The position numbers and the translations under genes were made by a program. This document shows positions 7,485 through 16,645 of a stretch of 47,084 nucleotides of DNA, piece after piece. Position 1 is the first letter of the stretch, and the number at the start of each line of letters is the position of its first letter. The DNA is taken from assembly GCA_039028155.1 (NCBI GenBank), contig JBCCIS010000039.1:1-47084 (forward strand), given 5' to 3'. The notes beneath the pieces are model-generated. The model saw only the letters and a list, made by a program, of their open reading frames with translations. It was not told the DNA's origin and did not search any database. Source of the stretch: Pseudomonadota bacterium. Its GTDB lineage: Bacteria; Pseudomonadota; Alphaproteobacteria; SP197.

Positions 7485-9377
7485 ATGCTCGACACACCAA
7501 CCAATCGCGCGTTGGATGCCAAGAAGGACGCTGCGGGCGGCAGCGACCTGGCGCCGACCGATTTTGAACGACTCACCGAACGCGCGCTTTCCCGGCGCCG
7601 TCTCATGGGCGGCGCCACCATAGGCGCCGCCGCCTTTGTCGTGGCAACAACGACGTTGTCGCCGCTGCAGGCGCGCGCGGCCAACCGACTGGGGTTTGAC
7701 GCGGTTCCCGCCAACACCTTGGACACCGTGACGTTGCCCGAGGGCTATTCCTGGCAAGTCCTGATCCGATGGGGCGATCCCTTGTGGTCACACGGCCCCC
7801 ACTTTGACCAGGTGACGCGCGGCGACGGCGCCAGCCAGGAACTCGCATTTGGCGACAACACAGACGGCATGGCGCTGTTCACCGATGGCATGCGCAGCAT
7901 CCTGGCAGCCAACAACGAATACACCAACGTCGATATCATCCATGGCGATCGCGCGTCGTTGAAGCCTGAGAACGCCGAAGACGTCCGCAAGAGCAAGGCG
8001 GCCATGGGCGTCTCCGTGATGGAGATCGCCGAGGAAAACGGCAAGTGGCACGTGGTGATCGACTCACCCTATAACCGGCGCATTACACCGGACACACCGA
8101 TGGACCTGACCGGCCCAGCGCGCGGCAACGACATGGTGAAGACCGACGCCGATCCGACGGGAACAACATCCCTGGGCACGTGGAACAATTGTGCCAACGG
8201 CCGCACGCCTTGGGGTACCTACCTGACCTGTGAAGAGAACTTCGATGACATGTTCTCGTCCAACGACCCGAGCTTTAGGCCGACACCGGAGATGGAACGC
8301 TATGGCGTGGGGCGTGAAGAGGACGGCTACGGCTGGGCACCATATGACGCGCGTTTCGATATCTCGAAGAACCCGAACGAACCAAACCGCGCGGGTTATG
8401 TCGTCGAGATCGACCCGCTCGACCCCAGCTCGACGCCCAAGAAGCGCACCGCGCTGGGCCGTTTCAAACACGAGAACGCCGAACTTGTGATCAACGGCGA
8501 CGGCCGGGCCGTCGTCTACATGGGCGATGATGAGCGCGGCGAATTCCTCTACCGCTTCGTCACCGAGAATCCGTACGTGACCGGCGGCAGCAACACCGAC
8601 CTGCTCGACAACGGTCAACTTTACGTTGCCAAGTTCAACGACGACGGCACGGGCACGTGGCTTGCCCTGACGCCGGAGGCGACCGGCATGTCGTCGGATG
8701 CCGAGATCGCGATCCTGACCCGCCAAGCCGGTTCGGCGGTCGGCGCCACGACAATGGACCGACCGGAATGGATCAGCGCCAACCCGAACAAGGCCGAGGT
8801 CTACTGTACCTTGACCAACAACAAGAACCGCGGCGTCAAACCGAATGCCGGCGGCGACGAGACACCGGTAGGCGGACCGAACCCGCGGGCCAGGAACCAG
8901 TATGGTCAGATCGTGCGGTGGGCACCTGACGGCGGCGACCATACCGCCGACAGCTTTACCTGGGACCTCTTCGTCCTGTGCGGCAACCCGACGGTGCACA
9001 ACGATGCCTATGGCGGATCGTCCAACATCACCGCCGACAATATGTTCAATTCTCCCGATGGCATCGCCTTTGATTCGGTCGGCCTGTTGTGGATCCAGAC
9101 CGACGGCAACTACAGCAACGAAGGCGACTTCGCCGGCATGGGCAACAACCAGATGCTGGTCGCCAACCCCGAAACCGGTGAGATACGTCGCTTCATGGTC
9201 GGCCCGCGCGAATGCGAGATTACCGGCATCGCCTGGAGCGCTGATCGCCGCACCATGTTCGTCGGCATACAACATCCCGGTGAATGGGGTAACAGCCACT
9301 TCCCGGACGGCGGCTCGAGCGTGCCGCGCTCGACCATCATCTCGGTCCGGCGTAATGACGACGGAAAGATGGGCTAA
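7485..9377 (+). CDS. PhoX family phosphatase (DUF839), Tat-exported
   Basis: The start at ATG 7485 follows GGGAG with a 6-nt spacer; an in-frame ATG at 7455 has no ribosome-binding site and lies within a hairpin. The 630-residue product carries a Tat signal late in the N-terminus (SRRRLMGG followed by a hydrophobic run to LQARA), then one PhoX/DUF839 domain. Recognisable segments are WNNCANGRTPWGTYLTCEEN, which has the conserved cysteine and glutamates of the metal site, GRFKHENAEL, and DGIAFDSVGLLWIQTDG. PhoX enzymes are periplasmic or secreted Ca/Fe-dependent alkaline phosphatases. No Pho box was found, so phosphate control is not shown. The gene ends at a shared hairpin terminator. Confidence 0.9.
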   Translation: MLDTPTNRALDAKKDAAGGSDLAPTDFERLTERALSRRRLMGGATIGAAAFVVATTTLSPLQARAANRLGFDAVPANTLDTVTLPEGYSWQVLIRWGDPLWSHGPHFDQVTRGDGASQELAFGDNTDGMALFTDGMRSILAANNEYTNVDIIHGDRASLKPENAEDVRKSKAAMGVSVMEIAEENGKWHVVIDSPYNRRITPDTPMDLTGPARGNDMVKTDADPTGTTSLGTWNNCANGRTPWGTYLTCEENFDDMFSSNDPSFRPTPEMERYGVGREEDGYGWAPYDARFDISKNPNEPNRAGYVVEIDPLDPSSTPKKRTALGRFKHENAELVINGDGRAVVYMGDDERGEFLYRFVTENPYVTGGSNTDLLDNGQLYVAKFNDDGTGTWLALTPEATGMSSDAEIAILTRQAGSAVGATTMDRPEWISANPNKAEVYCTLTNNKNRGVKPNAGGDETPVGGPNPRARNQYGQIVRWAPDGGDHTADSFTWDLFVLCGNPTVHNDAYGGSSNITADNMFNSPDGIAFDSVGLLWIQTDGNYSNEGDFAGMGNNQMLVANPETGEIRRFMVGPRECEITGIAWSADRRTMFVGIQHPGEWGNSHFPDGGSSVPRSTIISVRRNDDGKMG

Positions 9378-9390
9378 GCACCGATAGACA

Positions 9391-9428
9391 AAAAGAAAGG
9401 CCGGGAACTCCAGGGTTCCCGGCCTTTG
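9391..9428. terminator. Bidirectional intrinsic terminator
   Basis: A perfect 13-bp stem (9396-9408 with 9415-9427, AAAGGCCGGGAAC) and a 6-nt loop lie between the convergent phoX-like and solute-binding protein genes. The T-rich ends on both strands (CTTTTTG-type on the minus side, CCTTTGCTT on the plus side) suit termination in both directions. Confidence 0.85.
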
Positions 9429-9462
9429 CTTACTCGAGTTGTCGTGATCGACCGAACCGGAA

Positions 9463-11049
9463 CTACGCCTTCTTGAACTCCTTCCAGAACATACGCCCGT
9501 CCGGACCCAAGGCCGGTACGACAGCGTTGCTGTAGAGCGTCGGCGTCAGCTCGTTGGTGATGAAACGATAGCAGCCTGACTCTTCCATCAGGTCCTGCAT
9601 CTCGACATACATGCCCTGACGCACGGCCGGATCCATGGTGACCAGCGCCTCGGCATGCAGATCGGCGAACTCGGTGTTGTTGAACCGCTCCCAGTTCCAG
9701 ACACCAACCTGTTGCGGCGTGAACCACATGGTGTACCAGCCGGGATCCGGGTTGGAGGAGAAGCGGCTGTACATGATCTGGAGTTCCTTCCAGTCTTCAC
9801 CCGCCTGCTCGTCACCCATGGTCCACCACACGCCGGGATCATGCACGTTGATCTCGGCATTGATGCCGACCTCGGCGAGGTTCGCCTGAATGACCTGACA
9901 GGCCGCCAGATAGCTCTGCTTGTTCAGCGTGTCGATACGGCAATCGAAGCCGCCGGACATGCCGGCCTCCTCGAGCAGCTGGCGGGAATAGTCGGGGTCA
10001 CCTTCGTACGCGATCAGGGGCGCGTCACGATGACCGACCAATCCAGGCGGCACGATCCCAGTCGCCGGCTTGGCAAGACCAAAATAGGCGGCCTCCATGA
10101 TCTGGTTGACGTTGACCGCATACTGCACGGCCTGGCGCAACCGGATATCCTGGAACTGCTCGTTGTCCTGGTTGATGCCCATCCAGACATACTTAAGCGA
10201 CGGCGCCTGGAACAGTGTGCCGTCCTCCGGCGGATTGGACTCAAGCTCCGGCAGCGACGTGATCGGCACGGTCGTGATATCCAATTCGCCGGCCAAGAAC
10301 GCCACCTCGGCGGACGCCTCGTCGGTGATGGGATAGACCTCGATCGACGTGAAGTCGGGATTGGCGAACGGACCGGCGTAACCGTCGACCGCACCTAGGG
10401 TCAGCTTCTGGGCGGGCACCCATTCCTTGATCTCGTATGGTCCCGACACGCAGGGCGGTTCGGCCTCATAACGTTTGTTCGGCAGGGCCTCGACCGCCTT
10501 GCGGCTGACGATCATCCCGCGCCCCGTCGGCAAGGTCGTCGTCCATAGCGGCGCATAGGGCTCCTTCAGAACGATCGTGCCGGATCGGTCATCATTTACT
10601 TCGACTTTGTCCAGCGCGATCCAGTCCTCTGAGTAGGGCGACTCCATGGCCGGATCAGCAATACGCTCATAGGAGAACTTGACGTCATCGGCAGTCATTT
10701 CGCCGAAGCCGTTGGTCCAGCCCAGATCGTTCCTGAGGGTGAAGGTGATGTGGGTATCGTCGACCTGCTCGATCTCGGCGGCGGCATCCTTTTGCCAACC
10801 CCAGTCGTCACCGGCCTTGTAGGTGACCAGGCCGTTAAGCATGCAGAGATTAACGTCCGTCTCCGGCGCGGCCAGGATGTAGCCGGGGTCGAGAACCTGA
10901 ATATCCGAGTAATTCCGTACGCGCAGCGTATCGTCGGCTGCCTCGACATGGCTCGGCACACCGCTCGCGACCGCCGCCGCGGCACCGGCCGCTGCGGCGC
11001 CCTTACCGAACTGCCGACGTGTCAGCGGCAAACCCTTTTTGTCTGTCAT
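9463..11049 (-). CDS. ABC transporter substrate-binding protein, family 5 (peptide/opine type), Tat signal
   Basis: The start at ATG 11049 is preceded by AGAGGA with suitable spacing; the frame extends further upstream but without family similarity. The 528-residue protein begins with a Tat signal (TRRQFGKG followed by an alanine-rich hydrophobic run ending near VEA), then an SBP_bac_5 domain. Typical segments are TFTLRNDLGWTNG, DDVKFSYERI, FQDIRLRQAVQYAVN and the C-terminal helical part. Family members deliver peptides, nickel or related ligands to an ABC importer. No permease or ATPase genes are adjacent, so it is an orphan binding protein here. Confidence 0.9.
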   Translation of the reverse strand: MTDKKGLPLTRRQFGKGAAAAGAAAAVASGVPSHVEAADDTLRVRNYSDIQVLDPGYILAAPETDVNLCMLNGLVTYKAGDDWGWQKDAAAEIEQVDDTHITFTLRNDLGWTNGFGEMTADDVKFSYERIADPAMESPYSEDWIALDKVEVNDDRSGTIVLKEPYAPLWTTTLPTGRGMIVSRKAVEALPNKRYEAEPPCVSGPYEIKEWVPAQKLTLGAVDGYAGPFANPDFTSIEVYPITDEASAEVAFLAGELDITTVPITSLPELESNPPEDGTLFQAPSLKYVWMGINQDNEQFQDIRLRQAVQYAVNVNQIMEAAYFGLAKPATGIVPPGLVGHRDAPLIAYEGDPDYSRQLLEEAGMSGGFDCRIDTLNKQSYLAACQVIQANLAEVGINAEINVHDPGVWWTMGDEQAGEDWKELQIMYSRFSSNPDPGWYTMWFTPQQVGVWNWERFNNTEFADLHAEALVTMDPAVRQGMYVEMQDLMEESGCYRFITNELTPTLYSNAVVPALGPDGRMFWKEFKKA

Positions 11050-11471
11050 GGGAACGTCCTCTCGTTGAGCATGGGCTACACCCCGATGATGAAGCGCATA
11101 GCGGCATGAAATCCCCGTCCCCGGCTGATGTCCAGTCCGCAGTTTACGGTATTTCAGGCAACGCTTGTGGCCACGAATTGGCCCACAACCGACGCGGTAT
11201 GCCACCCCGGCCGCGAGCCTGATCCGAGCCCGAGCCCGAGCGCACGGTGTAGTGCAGCGCCGGCCCACCGGGGGCTGGTCCCGACCGCCAAAAACTACCC
11301 GAAAGTGGTAGGGCTCATGAGGACCGGCGGCATGCGTTTCGACCGGCGCTTGACGGCGCCCTTTGATGACAATATTAGGAAACTTTGCTAACTGCTTGAA
11401 ATCGTGTATAAATACTTCTCAGTAATTCGACCTACACCATTCAGGTCGTTGCCGTGGTTCTTCAAACGTGA
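11050..11471. other. 422-bp divergent intergenic region
   Basis: This gap separates the divergent solute-binding protein and EAL genes and should hold both promoters. It contains a short tandem repeat (GAGCCC units near 11225-11240), a 5-bp dyad CTACC-N7-GGTAG at 11295-11311, and an AT-rich segment from about 11365 to 11420. No convincing coding sequence was seen. Confidence 0.6.
11385..11412 (+). promoter_or_regulatory. Candidate sigma-70 promoter for the EAL gene
   Basis: TTGCTA at 11385-11390 and TATAAA at 11407-11412 are separated by 16 bp, in the only AT-rich part of the divergent gap, about 60 bp before the start codon. Spacing and boxes are plausible, but there is no further support. 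Confidence 0.35.
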
Positions 11472-13379
11472 ATGACGCGCAGCAAAATCGATAGTCGTAT
11501 GTCCGTTGAAAACACTGCGAAAGGCACCGAAACGGCAACGCCGGACGGTCCGCCTGGTCCCACTCTGAACGCATCGCAATCGGCCGATGTTCTGGCTGGT
11601 ATTCCCCATGAGGCTCTGGTCACCGTCCTCGACAGCCTGCCCGATGGCCTGCTGATCCTGGATCGCGACGACCGGGTGGTCGCCGCCAACAGCCGTTTGG
11701 CAGGGCTGTTCGGCAGCGCCGCGTCCGACATTCGCATCGGTATGACCATGACCGAACTGGTCGAGCAACTGGCGATCCACGGCGCGCAGTATAGCGAATT
11801 GCCGACAAACGTGATTGTCATGCGTGACGGCCAGCGCCAGGTCATCCGCATGCCCGATGCGGGTACGGCGGATCTTCCAGACCACAAGCGTGCCGCTGTC
11901 CGGCGCATGGCCCTGCACCAAGCGGCGCCATGCGATTACGAGGAGATGGCGCCAACCGGGCGCTGGCTGCACGTCTCGACCCGGATGACAGGCGATGGCG
12001 GCCGCATCATCTGCTACCGCGACATCACCGAACGAAAGGTGCGCGAACGGCGCCTGGAACACAGCATTCTGCACGACCCGACGACCGGACTTCCCAACAC
12101 AACCTTGTTTCGTGACCGCGCGCTTCAGGCGCTCAGGCGCTGCGTGCGCGATAGGACCCACCTGTTCTCGATCGTCTTGGTCGATTTGGCCGGCCGGTCG
12201 GCGACGGAGCGCGGCCTGCCGGTCGGACCGGGCGATGACGGTCTGATCGCCGCCGCGCGACGCCTCGAACACGTGCTGCGGCCCGATGACACGGTCGCGC
12301 ACCTGCAGGGATGCACCTTCGCCTGCCTGCTGGACGACGTCAGCGACGTCGAGGAGTGCCGCGAGATCGCCGATCGCGTCCACGCTTCTCTGCGCGAGCC
12401 GTTCCAAGTCGGCAGCGGCGAGTTCGCACTGCAGCCGGCAATCGGCATCGTTCTGGGCAGCGGCAAGGCAACCGACCTCGACGAGCTGCTGCGCGGCGCG
12501 CGGGTAGCGCTGGAGTGCGCACGTTATGAATCCCATGACGGCATCGCCATGTTTGACGCGGAGATGCGTGACCGCACGGAAACACGCCTGCGCATCGACA
12601 ACGATTTGCGCCTGGCGCTGAAGAACGACGAACTTGAGCTCTACTATCAGCCCATACTGGATCTAAGGCGCGGACACCTGGCCGGGTTCGAGGCGTTGGC
12701 CCGCTGGCATCACGCTGATCTCGGCCCGATTCCACCGGACCAGTTCATCCCGATCGCCGAAGACAGCGATCTCATCATCCCGCTCGGGCGTTGGGCGCTG
12801 AACCAGGCGGCGGCGCAAATCGCGGCATGGACGAAGATCCACGATGACCTGTTTGTCGCCGTCAACATTTCGCCGCGCCAATTCGCCGATAACGATCTGG
12901 TCGACGACATTCGAAGCATCATTGAAAAGCATGGTGTCGCGCCCGAGAAGATGCGCTTGGAGATCACCGAGACGTTTATGGTCGAAAACCCCGAGTTGGC
13001 GTCGGTCTCGCTGGACGCGCTGCGCGCGATGGGCCTGCATATCTCGATCGACGACTTCGGCGCGGGGTATACGTCGCTTGGTCACCTGCACGCTATGCCC
13101 TATGACGCGCTGAAGATCGACCGAAGCTTCATCGCGGATATGGAAAACAAACGCGGCAACCGCGTCATCGTTCAGGCCATTACCGACCTCGCCCACAAAA
13201 TCGGCATGAGTGTTGTCGCAGAAGGGGTCGAGACCGACGCGCAGCGTGTTTTAGCGGAGGCGTTTGGCTGCGACCTCGCGCAAGGCTACCTGCTCGGCCG
13301 CCCGGTGCCCGCGGACAAGGCCGAAGACCTGGTTCGCCACGTCAACCAGCCGGTCGCCGCGGCGCGTATAAGCGAGTAA
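11472..13379 (+). CDS. PAS / degenerate GGDEF / EAL protein (probable c-di-GMP phosphodiesterase)
   Basis: The 635-residue protein has a PAS-type sensor region (about 48-185, DGLLILDRDDRVVAAN), a GGDEF domain (about 195-355) and an EAL domain (about 370-620). The GGDEF site is degenerate: residues 279-283 read QGCTF instead of GGDEF, so cyclase activity is unlikely. The EAL domain keeps FEALARW (E407), NISPRQF, LEITET, IDDFGAGYTSL, LKIDRSFI and VAEGVET, so it should hydrolyse cyclic-di-GMP. No membrane helices are visible, suggesting a cytoplasmic sensor. The start could also be ATG 11499. It converges on the FKBP gene with only 6 bp between stop codons. Confidence 0.92.
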   Translation: MTRSKIDSRMSVENTAKGTETATPDGPPGPTLNASQSADVLAGIPHEALVTVLDSLPDGLLILDRDDRVVAANSRLAGLFGSAASDIRIGMTMTELVEQLAIHGAQYSELPTNVIVMRDGQRQVIRMPDAGTADLPDHKRAAVRRMALHQAAPCDYEEMAPTGRWLHVSTRMTGDGGRIICYRDITERKVRERRLEHSILHDPTTGLPNTTLFRDRALQALRRCVRDRTHLFSIVLVDLAGRSATERGLPVGPGDDGLIAAARRLEHVLRPDDTVAHLQGCTFACLLDDVSDVEECREIADRVHASLREPFQVGSGEFALQPAIGIVLGSGKATDLDELLRGARVALECARYESHDGIAMFDAEMRDRTETRLRIDNDLRLALKNDELELYYQPILDLRRGHLAGFEALARWHHADLGPIPPDQFIPIAEDSDLIIPLGRWALNQAAAQIAAWTKIHDDLFVAVNISPRQFADNDLVDDIRSIIEKHGVAPEKMRLEITETFMVENPELASVSLDALRAMGLHISIDDFGAGYTSLGHLHAMPYDALKIDRSFIADMENKRGNRVIVQAITDLAHKIGMSVVAEGVETDAQRVLAEAFGCDLAQGYLLGRPVPADKAEDLVRHVNQPVAAARISE

Positions 13380-13385
13380 CTCTAT

Positions 13386-13814
13386 CTACGCTATCTCGAC
13401 GAGTTCCAGGGCGAAGGTCAGCCGTTGGCCAGCCAGCGCGTGGTTGGCATCCACGGTGACCTGATCGTCTGTGACCTCGACCACCGTCACGGCCAGGGGC
13501 TGGCCGTCCTGACCGCTCGCCTGAAACTGCATGCCGACTGCGACATCGACATTGGCCGGGAAACGATCGCGGCCGACCGTCTGCACCATGGCGGGGTTGT
13601 GGTTACCGTACGCATCCTCGGCCTCGATGCTGACCGTCTTGGTGTCGCCGACGGTCATGCCGGTCACGGCGCTTTCGAAACCAGCGATGACCTGCCTGGC
13701 GCCCAGTGTAAACTCTAGCGGATCACCGCCCGCGGAGCTGTCGAACTGGCGGCCGTCGTCCAGGGTGCCGGTGTAGTGAACCTTTACCGTGTCGCCATCT
13801 TTTGCCTGGCTCAT
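13386..13814 (-). CDS. FKBP-type peptidyl-prolyl isomerase (SlyD-like)
   Basis: The start at ATG 13814 has GGAG 6 nt upstream, preferred over an ATG four codons earlier. The 142-residue protein has the short FKBP fold with HYTGTLDDGRQFDSS near the N-terminus and FTLGARQVIAGFESAVTG, followed by the inserted chaperone (IF) flap typical of SlyD-like proteins and the closing NHALAGQRLTFALEL. It lacks the metal-binding histidine-rich tail of E. coli SlyD. It probably acts in cytoplasmic protein folding. A terminator separates it from the upstream cyclophilin gene, so it is likely a separate unit. Confidence 0.9.
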   Translation of the reverse strand: MSQAKDGDTVKVHYTGTLDDGRQFDSSAGGDPLEFTLGARQVIAGFESAVTGMTVGDTKTVSIEAEDAYGNHNPAMVQTVGRDRFPANVDVAVGMQFQASGQDGQPLAVTVVEVTDDQVTVDANHALAGQRLTFALELVEIA

Positions 13815-13821
13815 CAAAATC

Positions 13822-13867
13822 TCCAAAAAATTAAAGGGACCGACCCGGCTGGCGCCAAGTCGGTCCC
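13822..13867 (-). terminator. Intrinsic terminator after the cyclophilin gene
   Basis: A perfect 9-bp stem (GGGACCGAC 13836-13844, GTCGGTCCC 13859-13867) is followed on the minus strand by TTTAATTTTTT. It lies between the cyclophilin stop and the FKBP ribosome-binding site, just a few bases from the latter. Confidence 0.85.
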
Positions 13868-13914
13868 AACGAATACGCGAAGTCTAGTTGGCGTCGCGCC
13901 GCAATACCAGCGGT

Positions 13915-14478
13915 CTAGCTGCTCTCCGCATCGGCGTCGGCGGCGACTTGCATACGAATAATCTTGTCGGGATCAGTCACGGCGCCGTTGTTGTTCTGAT
14001 CACCACGTTTGATGTTGTCGACGAACTCCATGCCTTCGACCACCTCGCCCCACACCGTGTACTGGGCGTCAAGAAATCTCGAATCCTCAAACACGATGAA
14101 GAACTGACTGTCGGCGCTGTTGGGGTCCTGGGCGCGCGCCATCGACAACACGCCGCGAACATGGGGTGCGCTGGAGAACTCGGCGTCGAGGTTCTGGCCG
14201 GAGCCGCCCATGCCAGTGCCTGTTGGATCGCCGGTCTGGGCCATGAAGCCGTCTATGACGCGATGGAACACGATCCCATCGTAGAAACCCTGGCGGGTCA
14301 GTTCCTTGATCCGCTCAACGTGATTGGGCGCCAGATCAGGGCGCAGCTTGATGACAACGCGGCCATCCTTGAGATCGAGATAGAGCATGTTTTCCATATC
14401 TTCCGCGGTAGTAGGGGACGACAATACGGCAATGCCGAACAGCACCACCGCGCACTTCAAGAACGCTCTGCGTAACAA
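13915..14478 (-). CDS. Periplasmic cyclophilin-type peptidyl-prolyl isomerase
   Basis: The 187-residue protein starts with a signal peptide (MLRRAFLKCAVVLFGIAVL, cleavage probably after TTAE or nearby). The cyclophilin domain contains FHRVIDGFMAQTGDPTGTG, with the catalytic arginine in FHRV, then SQFFIVFEDSRFLDAQYTVWG. These are standard for bacterial cyclophilins (PpiA/PpiB type), which isomerise prolyl bonds; the signal peptide puts it in the periplasm. It is 130 bp downstream of the desaturase gene and ends at an intrinsic terminator. Confidence 0.92.
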   Translation of the reverse strand: MLRRAFLKCAVVLFGIAVLSSPTTAEDMENMLYLDLKDGRVVIKLRPDLAPNHVERIKELTRQGFYDGIVFHRVIDGFMAQTGDPTGTGMGGSGQNLDAEFSSAPHVRGVLSMARAQDPNSADSQFFIVFEDSRFLDAQYTVWGEVVEGMEFVDNIKRGDQNNNGAVTDPDKIIRMQVAADADAESS

Positions 14479-14608
14479 TCGATTGTCCTTTCGCCGGCAT
14501 AGTAGGAAATCCGGCGCTCAAACGACATGGATCGCTTCGCAAAGCAAGCAGATTTTGCGTGAAGACACCGATCGGGCGCCGAAAAGCCCGCTCAGGTTCG
14601 CCCGGTCG

Positions 14609-15562
14609 CTAAACGTAGGCGTCAGCGTCCTTTGTGCCGCGCGCCAACCCGCCGATCGTCTTGACCTGGAACGCGAGATAACTGTCGGTCGCCGACGGAC
14701 CTCCGCGCGCTTCGACCAAGGCGTCGTTCAGGTCTTTCAGACGGTGGAACGGGACCGCCGGATAGGTATGGTGAGCGGCGTGATAAACCATGCCCCACGA
14801 GAGCCAGCGCATGAAGGCGTTGGTCTTGACCGTGCGGGTATTGGTCCAGATGTCCTTGCCACCGGTCGGCAGGCCTGTGTGTTCGATATAGTTCTGCAGT
14901 TGATGCGACCACGCCATCGCCATGGTCGGGGCCACCCAAAGAATGACGGCCGCCCAGGTCTGCAACAGGACCGAAACGATCGCGATGGCGGCATAACCTG
15001 CAAGATGCCAGCGCGCCTCGGCAATCACCGCCCGTTTCTGCTGGTCGGTCAGGTAATACTCGGACTTGTTGGCAGGCGCCTTGCCAAGCGCGTGCTGGAT
15101 CATGGTTTTGCCCAACCCGATCCACAGGCTGATACCGCTGATCGCCAAGAGATAGCCGAACAACCCGCTGCCAATTCCTTCCGACAGCAGTTCTGAGTCC
15201 TTCTCCGGGTCTTGCGTGTTGCGGTGATGGGCCATGTGTTGCCAGCGGTCGTAGTCGCGCGGATACATCAAGACGAAGCCGGTGAAACGCCCCAGCCACT
15301 CGTTCATCCACCGGGCGCGAAAGACCGTTTCGTGGCTCGCTTCATGCTGGGGTGCGTAGAGGTAGTTGATCAAAAGTCCGTGGACCACGAAGACCGGCAC
15401 GCCCCACCACGTGCCCCAGGTCAGCCACAGCAGCCAGCCGGTCGCGACAATGGCGAGCGCGTGACTGGCAAGCTGACACCAGCCGCGCCAATCGGACTTC
15501 TTGGTCAGTTCCCGCAATCGCTCAGGCGCGATACCGGCCCGCAGGGCAAAACTCTCTTGCAT
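14609..15562 (-). CDS. Membrane fatty acid desaturase family protein
   Basis: The start at ATG 15562 has GGAG 6 nt upstream. The 317-residue protein has the three histidine boxes of membrane di-iron desaturases: HEASH at 73-77, HMAHH at 109-113 and HAAHH at 261-265. Hydrophobic segments before and between the boxes suggest four membrane spans. The spacing fits the fatty acid desaturase superfamily, which also includes carotenoid hydroxylases and ketolases; the substrate cannot be set. It is 78 bp downstream of the LysR gene on the same strand. Confidence 0.88.
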   Translation of the reverse strand: MQESFALRAGIAPERLRELTKKSDWRGWCQLASHALAIVATGWLLWLTWGTWWGVPVFVVHGLLINYLYAPQHEASHETVFRARWMNEWLGRFTGFVLMYPRDYDRWQHMAHHRNTQDPEKDSELLSEGIGSGLFGYLLAISGISLWIGLGKTMIQHALGKAPANKSEYYLTDQQKRAVIAEARWHLAGYAAIAIVSVLLQTWAAVILWVAPTMAMAWSHQLQNYIEHTGLPTGGKDIWTNTRTVKTNAFMRWLSWGMVYHAAHHTYPAVPFHRLKDLNDALVEARGGPSATDSYLAFQVKTIGGLARGTKDADAYV

Positions 15563-15640
15563 GACACACTCCAACACGAACCGCGGCGACCCATCCGCTG
15601 GCCCAACACTAGGGTTCACGACCCGTCGCGACAAACGAGC

Positions 15641-16639
15641 TTATCGCAGTCGCTCGGGTGAGTTCAATTCATGCGGGGTGGTGGTGCTGACAGCTCGAAA
15701 GCAGGGTGCGTTCTTGGCAAGGGCGTTCATGACGGGCTTGAACTGGCGGATCTGATCGACCAGCCAGCCGCGGAACACGGCAATGCCTTGCGGCACATCG
15801 CCACCTCTTGGCGCGACGAGGTAACAAGCCTGCGTCGCATCCAGGGTTAGACCAAAGGGCTTGACCAGACGGCCGGCCTCCAAATGATCGCCGGCGATGA
15901 GTTCATCAGCCATCGCGACGCCCTGCCCTGCCACAGCAGTCTCGATCGCAAGAACGGAGCTGTGGAAGACCGGCCCGGCACGCCAGTCAATACCAACCGG
16001 CGCACCGGCTTCCTTCAACCAGCGACCCCAATGCTGTGGGGCGGCTTCATGCAGCAGGGTGTGGTGACGCAGGTTGGCGAGCGATGTCAGCGCATGCGGT
16101 CCCGCCATGAGATTGGGACTGCAAACCGGAAAGAACGTCGTCTTTGTCAGGAGGTCGCAACGCAGGCCATTAAGCGGATGACCGTAGTGAATGGCCATAT
16201 GCGCACCGCCGGCCAATTCTTCGCGGGTTGAATCGGACGGGATTATCTCCGGCCACAAGCCGGGGTGGCGGGACTGAAAATCGGCCAACCGCGCGCGCAA
16301 CCAACAATCAACAAAGCCGGGGTTAGAGACAATGACAAGGCGTTGTCCGGCCTCCTCACCCTCATCAAACTCTTTCAACTGACGCGTGGCCGCGTCGATG
16401 TCGTCGAATGCCCGTGTCAGGGTGGCGACGTAGTGCTCGCCGGCCTGGGTCAGTTCGACTCTGCGATTGAACCGATCGAAGAGCTTAAGACCAAGCTGCT
16501 CTTCCAACGACTTCACCTGATGGCTGATCGATGTCGGCGTGACGGCAAGTTCGTGGGCGGCAAGCTTGAAACTGCCGTGGCGCGCCGCCGCTTCAAACGC
16601 GCGCAGCGCGCTCAGGGTCGGCAGACGGCGCGGCGCCAC
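15641..16639 (-). CDS. LysR family regulator, GcvA-like
   Basis: This 332-residue regulator starts at a GTG at 16639, only 6 bp after the agmatinase stop codon, so the two genes are probably co-transcribed. The N-terminal winged helix-turn-helix (about 6-65) reads SALRAFEAAARHGSFKLAAH and SISHQVKSLEEQLGLKLFDR, typical of the GcvA/AmpR branch. A LysR substrate-binding domain follows (about 93-300). I infer that it regulates the agmatinase gene or a nearby catabolic gene; its position within rather than opposite the putative target is less common for LysR proteins. Confidence 0.9.
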   Translation of the reverse strand: MAPRRLPTLSALRAFEAAARHGSFKLAAHELAVTPTSISHQVKSLEEQLGLKLFDRFNRRVELTQAGEHYVATLTRAFDDIDAATRQLKEFDEGEEAGQRLVIVSNPGFVDCWLRARLADFQSRHPGLWPEIIPSDSTREELAGGAHMAIHYGHPLNGLRCDLLTKTTFFPVCSPNLMAGPHALTSLANLRHHTLLHEAAPQHWGRWLKEAGAPVGIDWRAGPVFHSSVLAIETAVAGQGVAMADELIAGDHLEAGRLVKPFGLTLDATQACYLVAPRGGDVPQGIAVFRGWLVDQIRQFKPVMNALAKNAPCFRAVSTTTPHELNSPERLR

Positions 16640-16645
16640 GACCGC

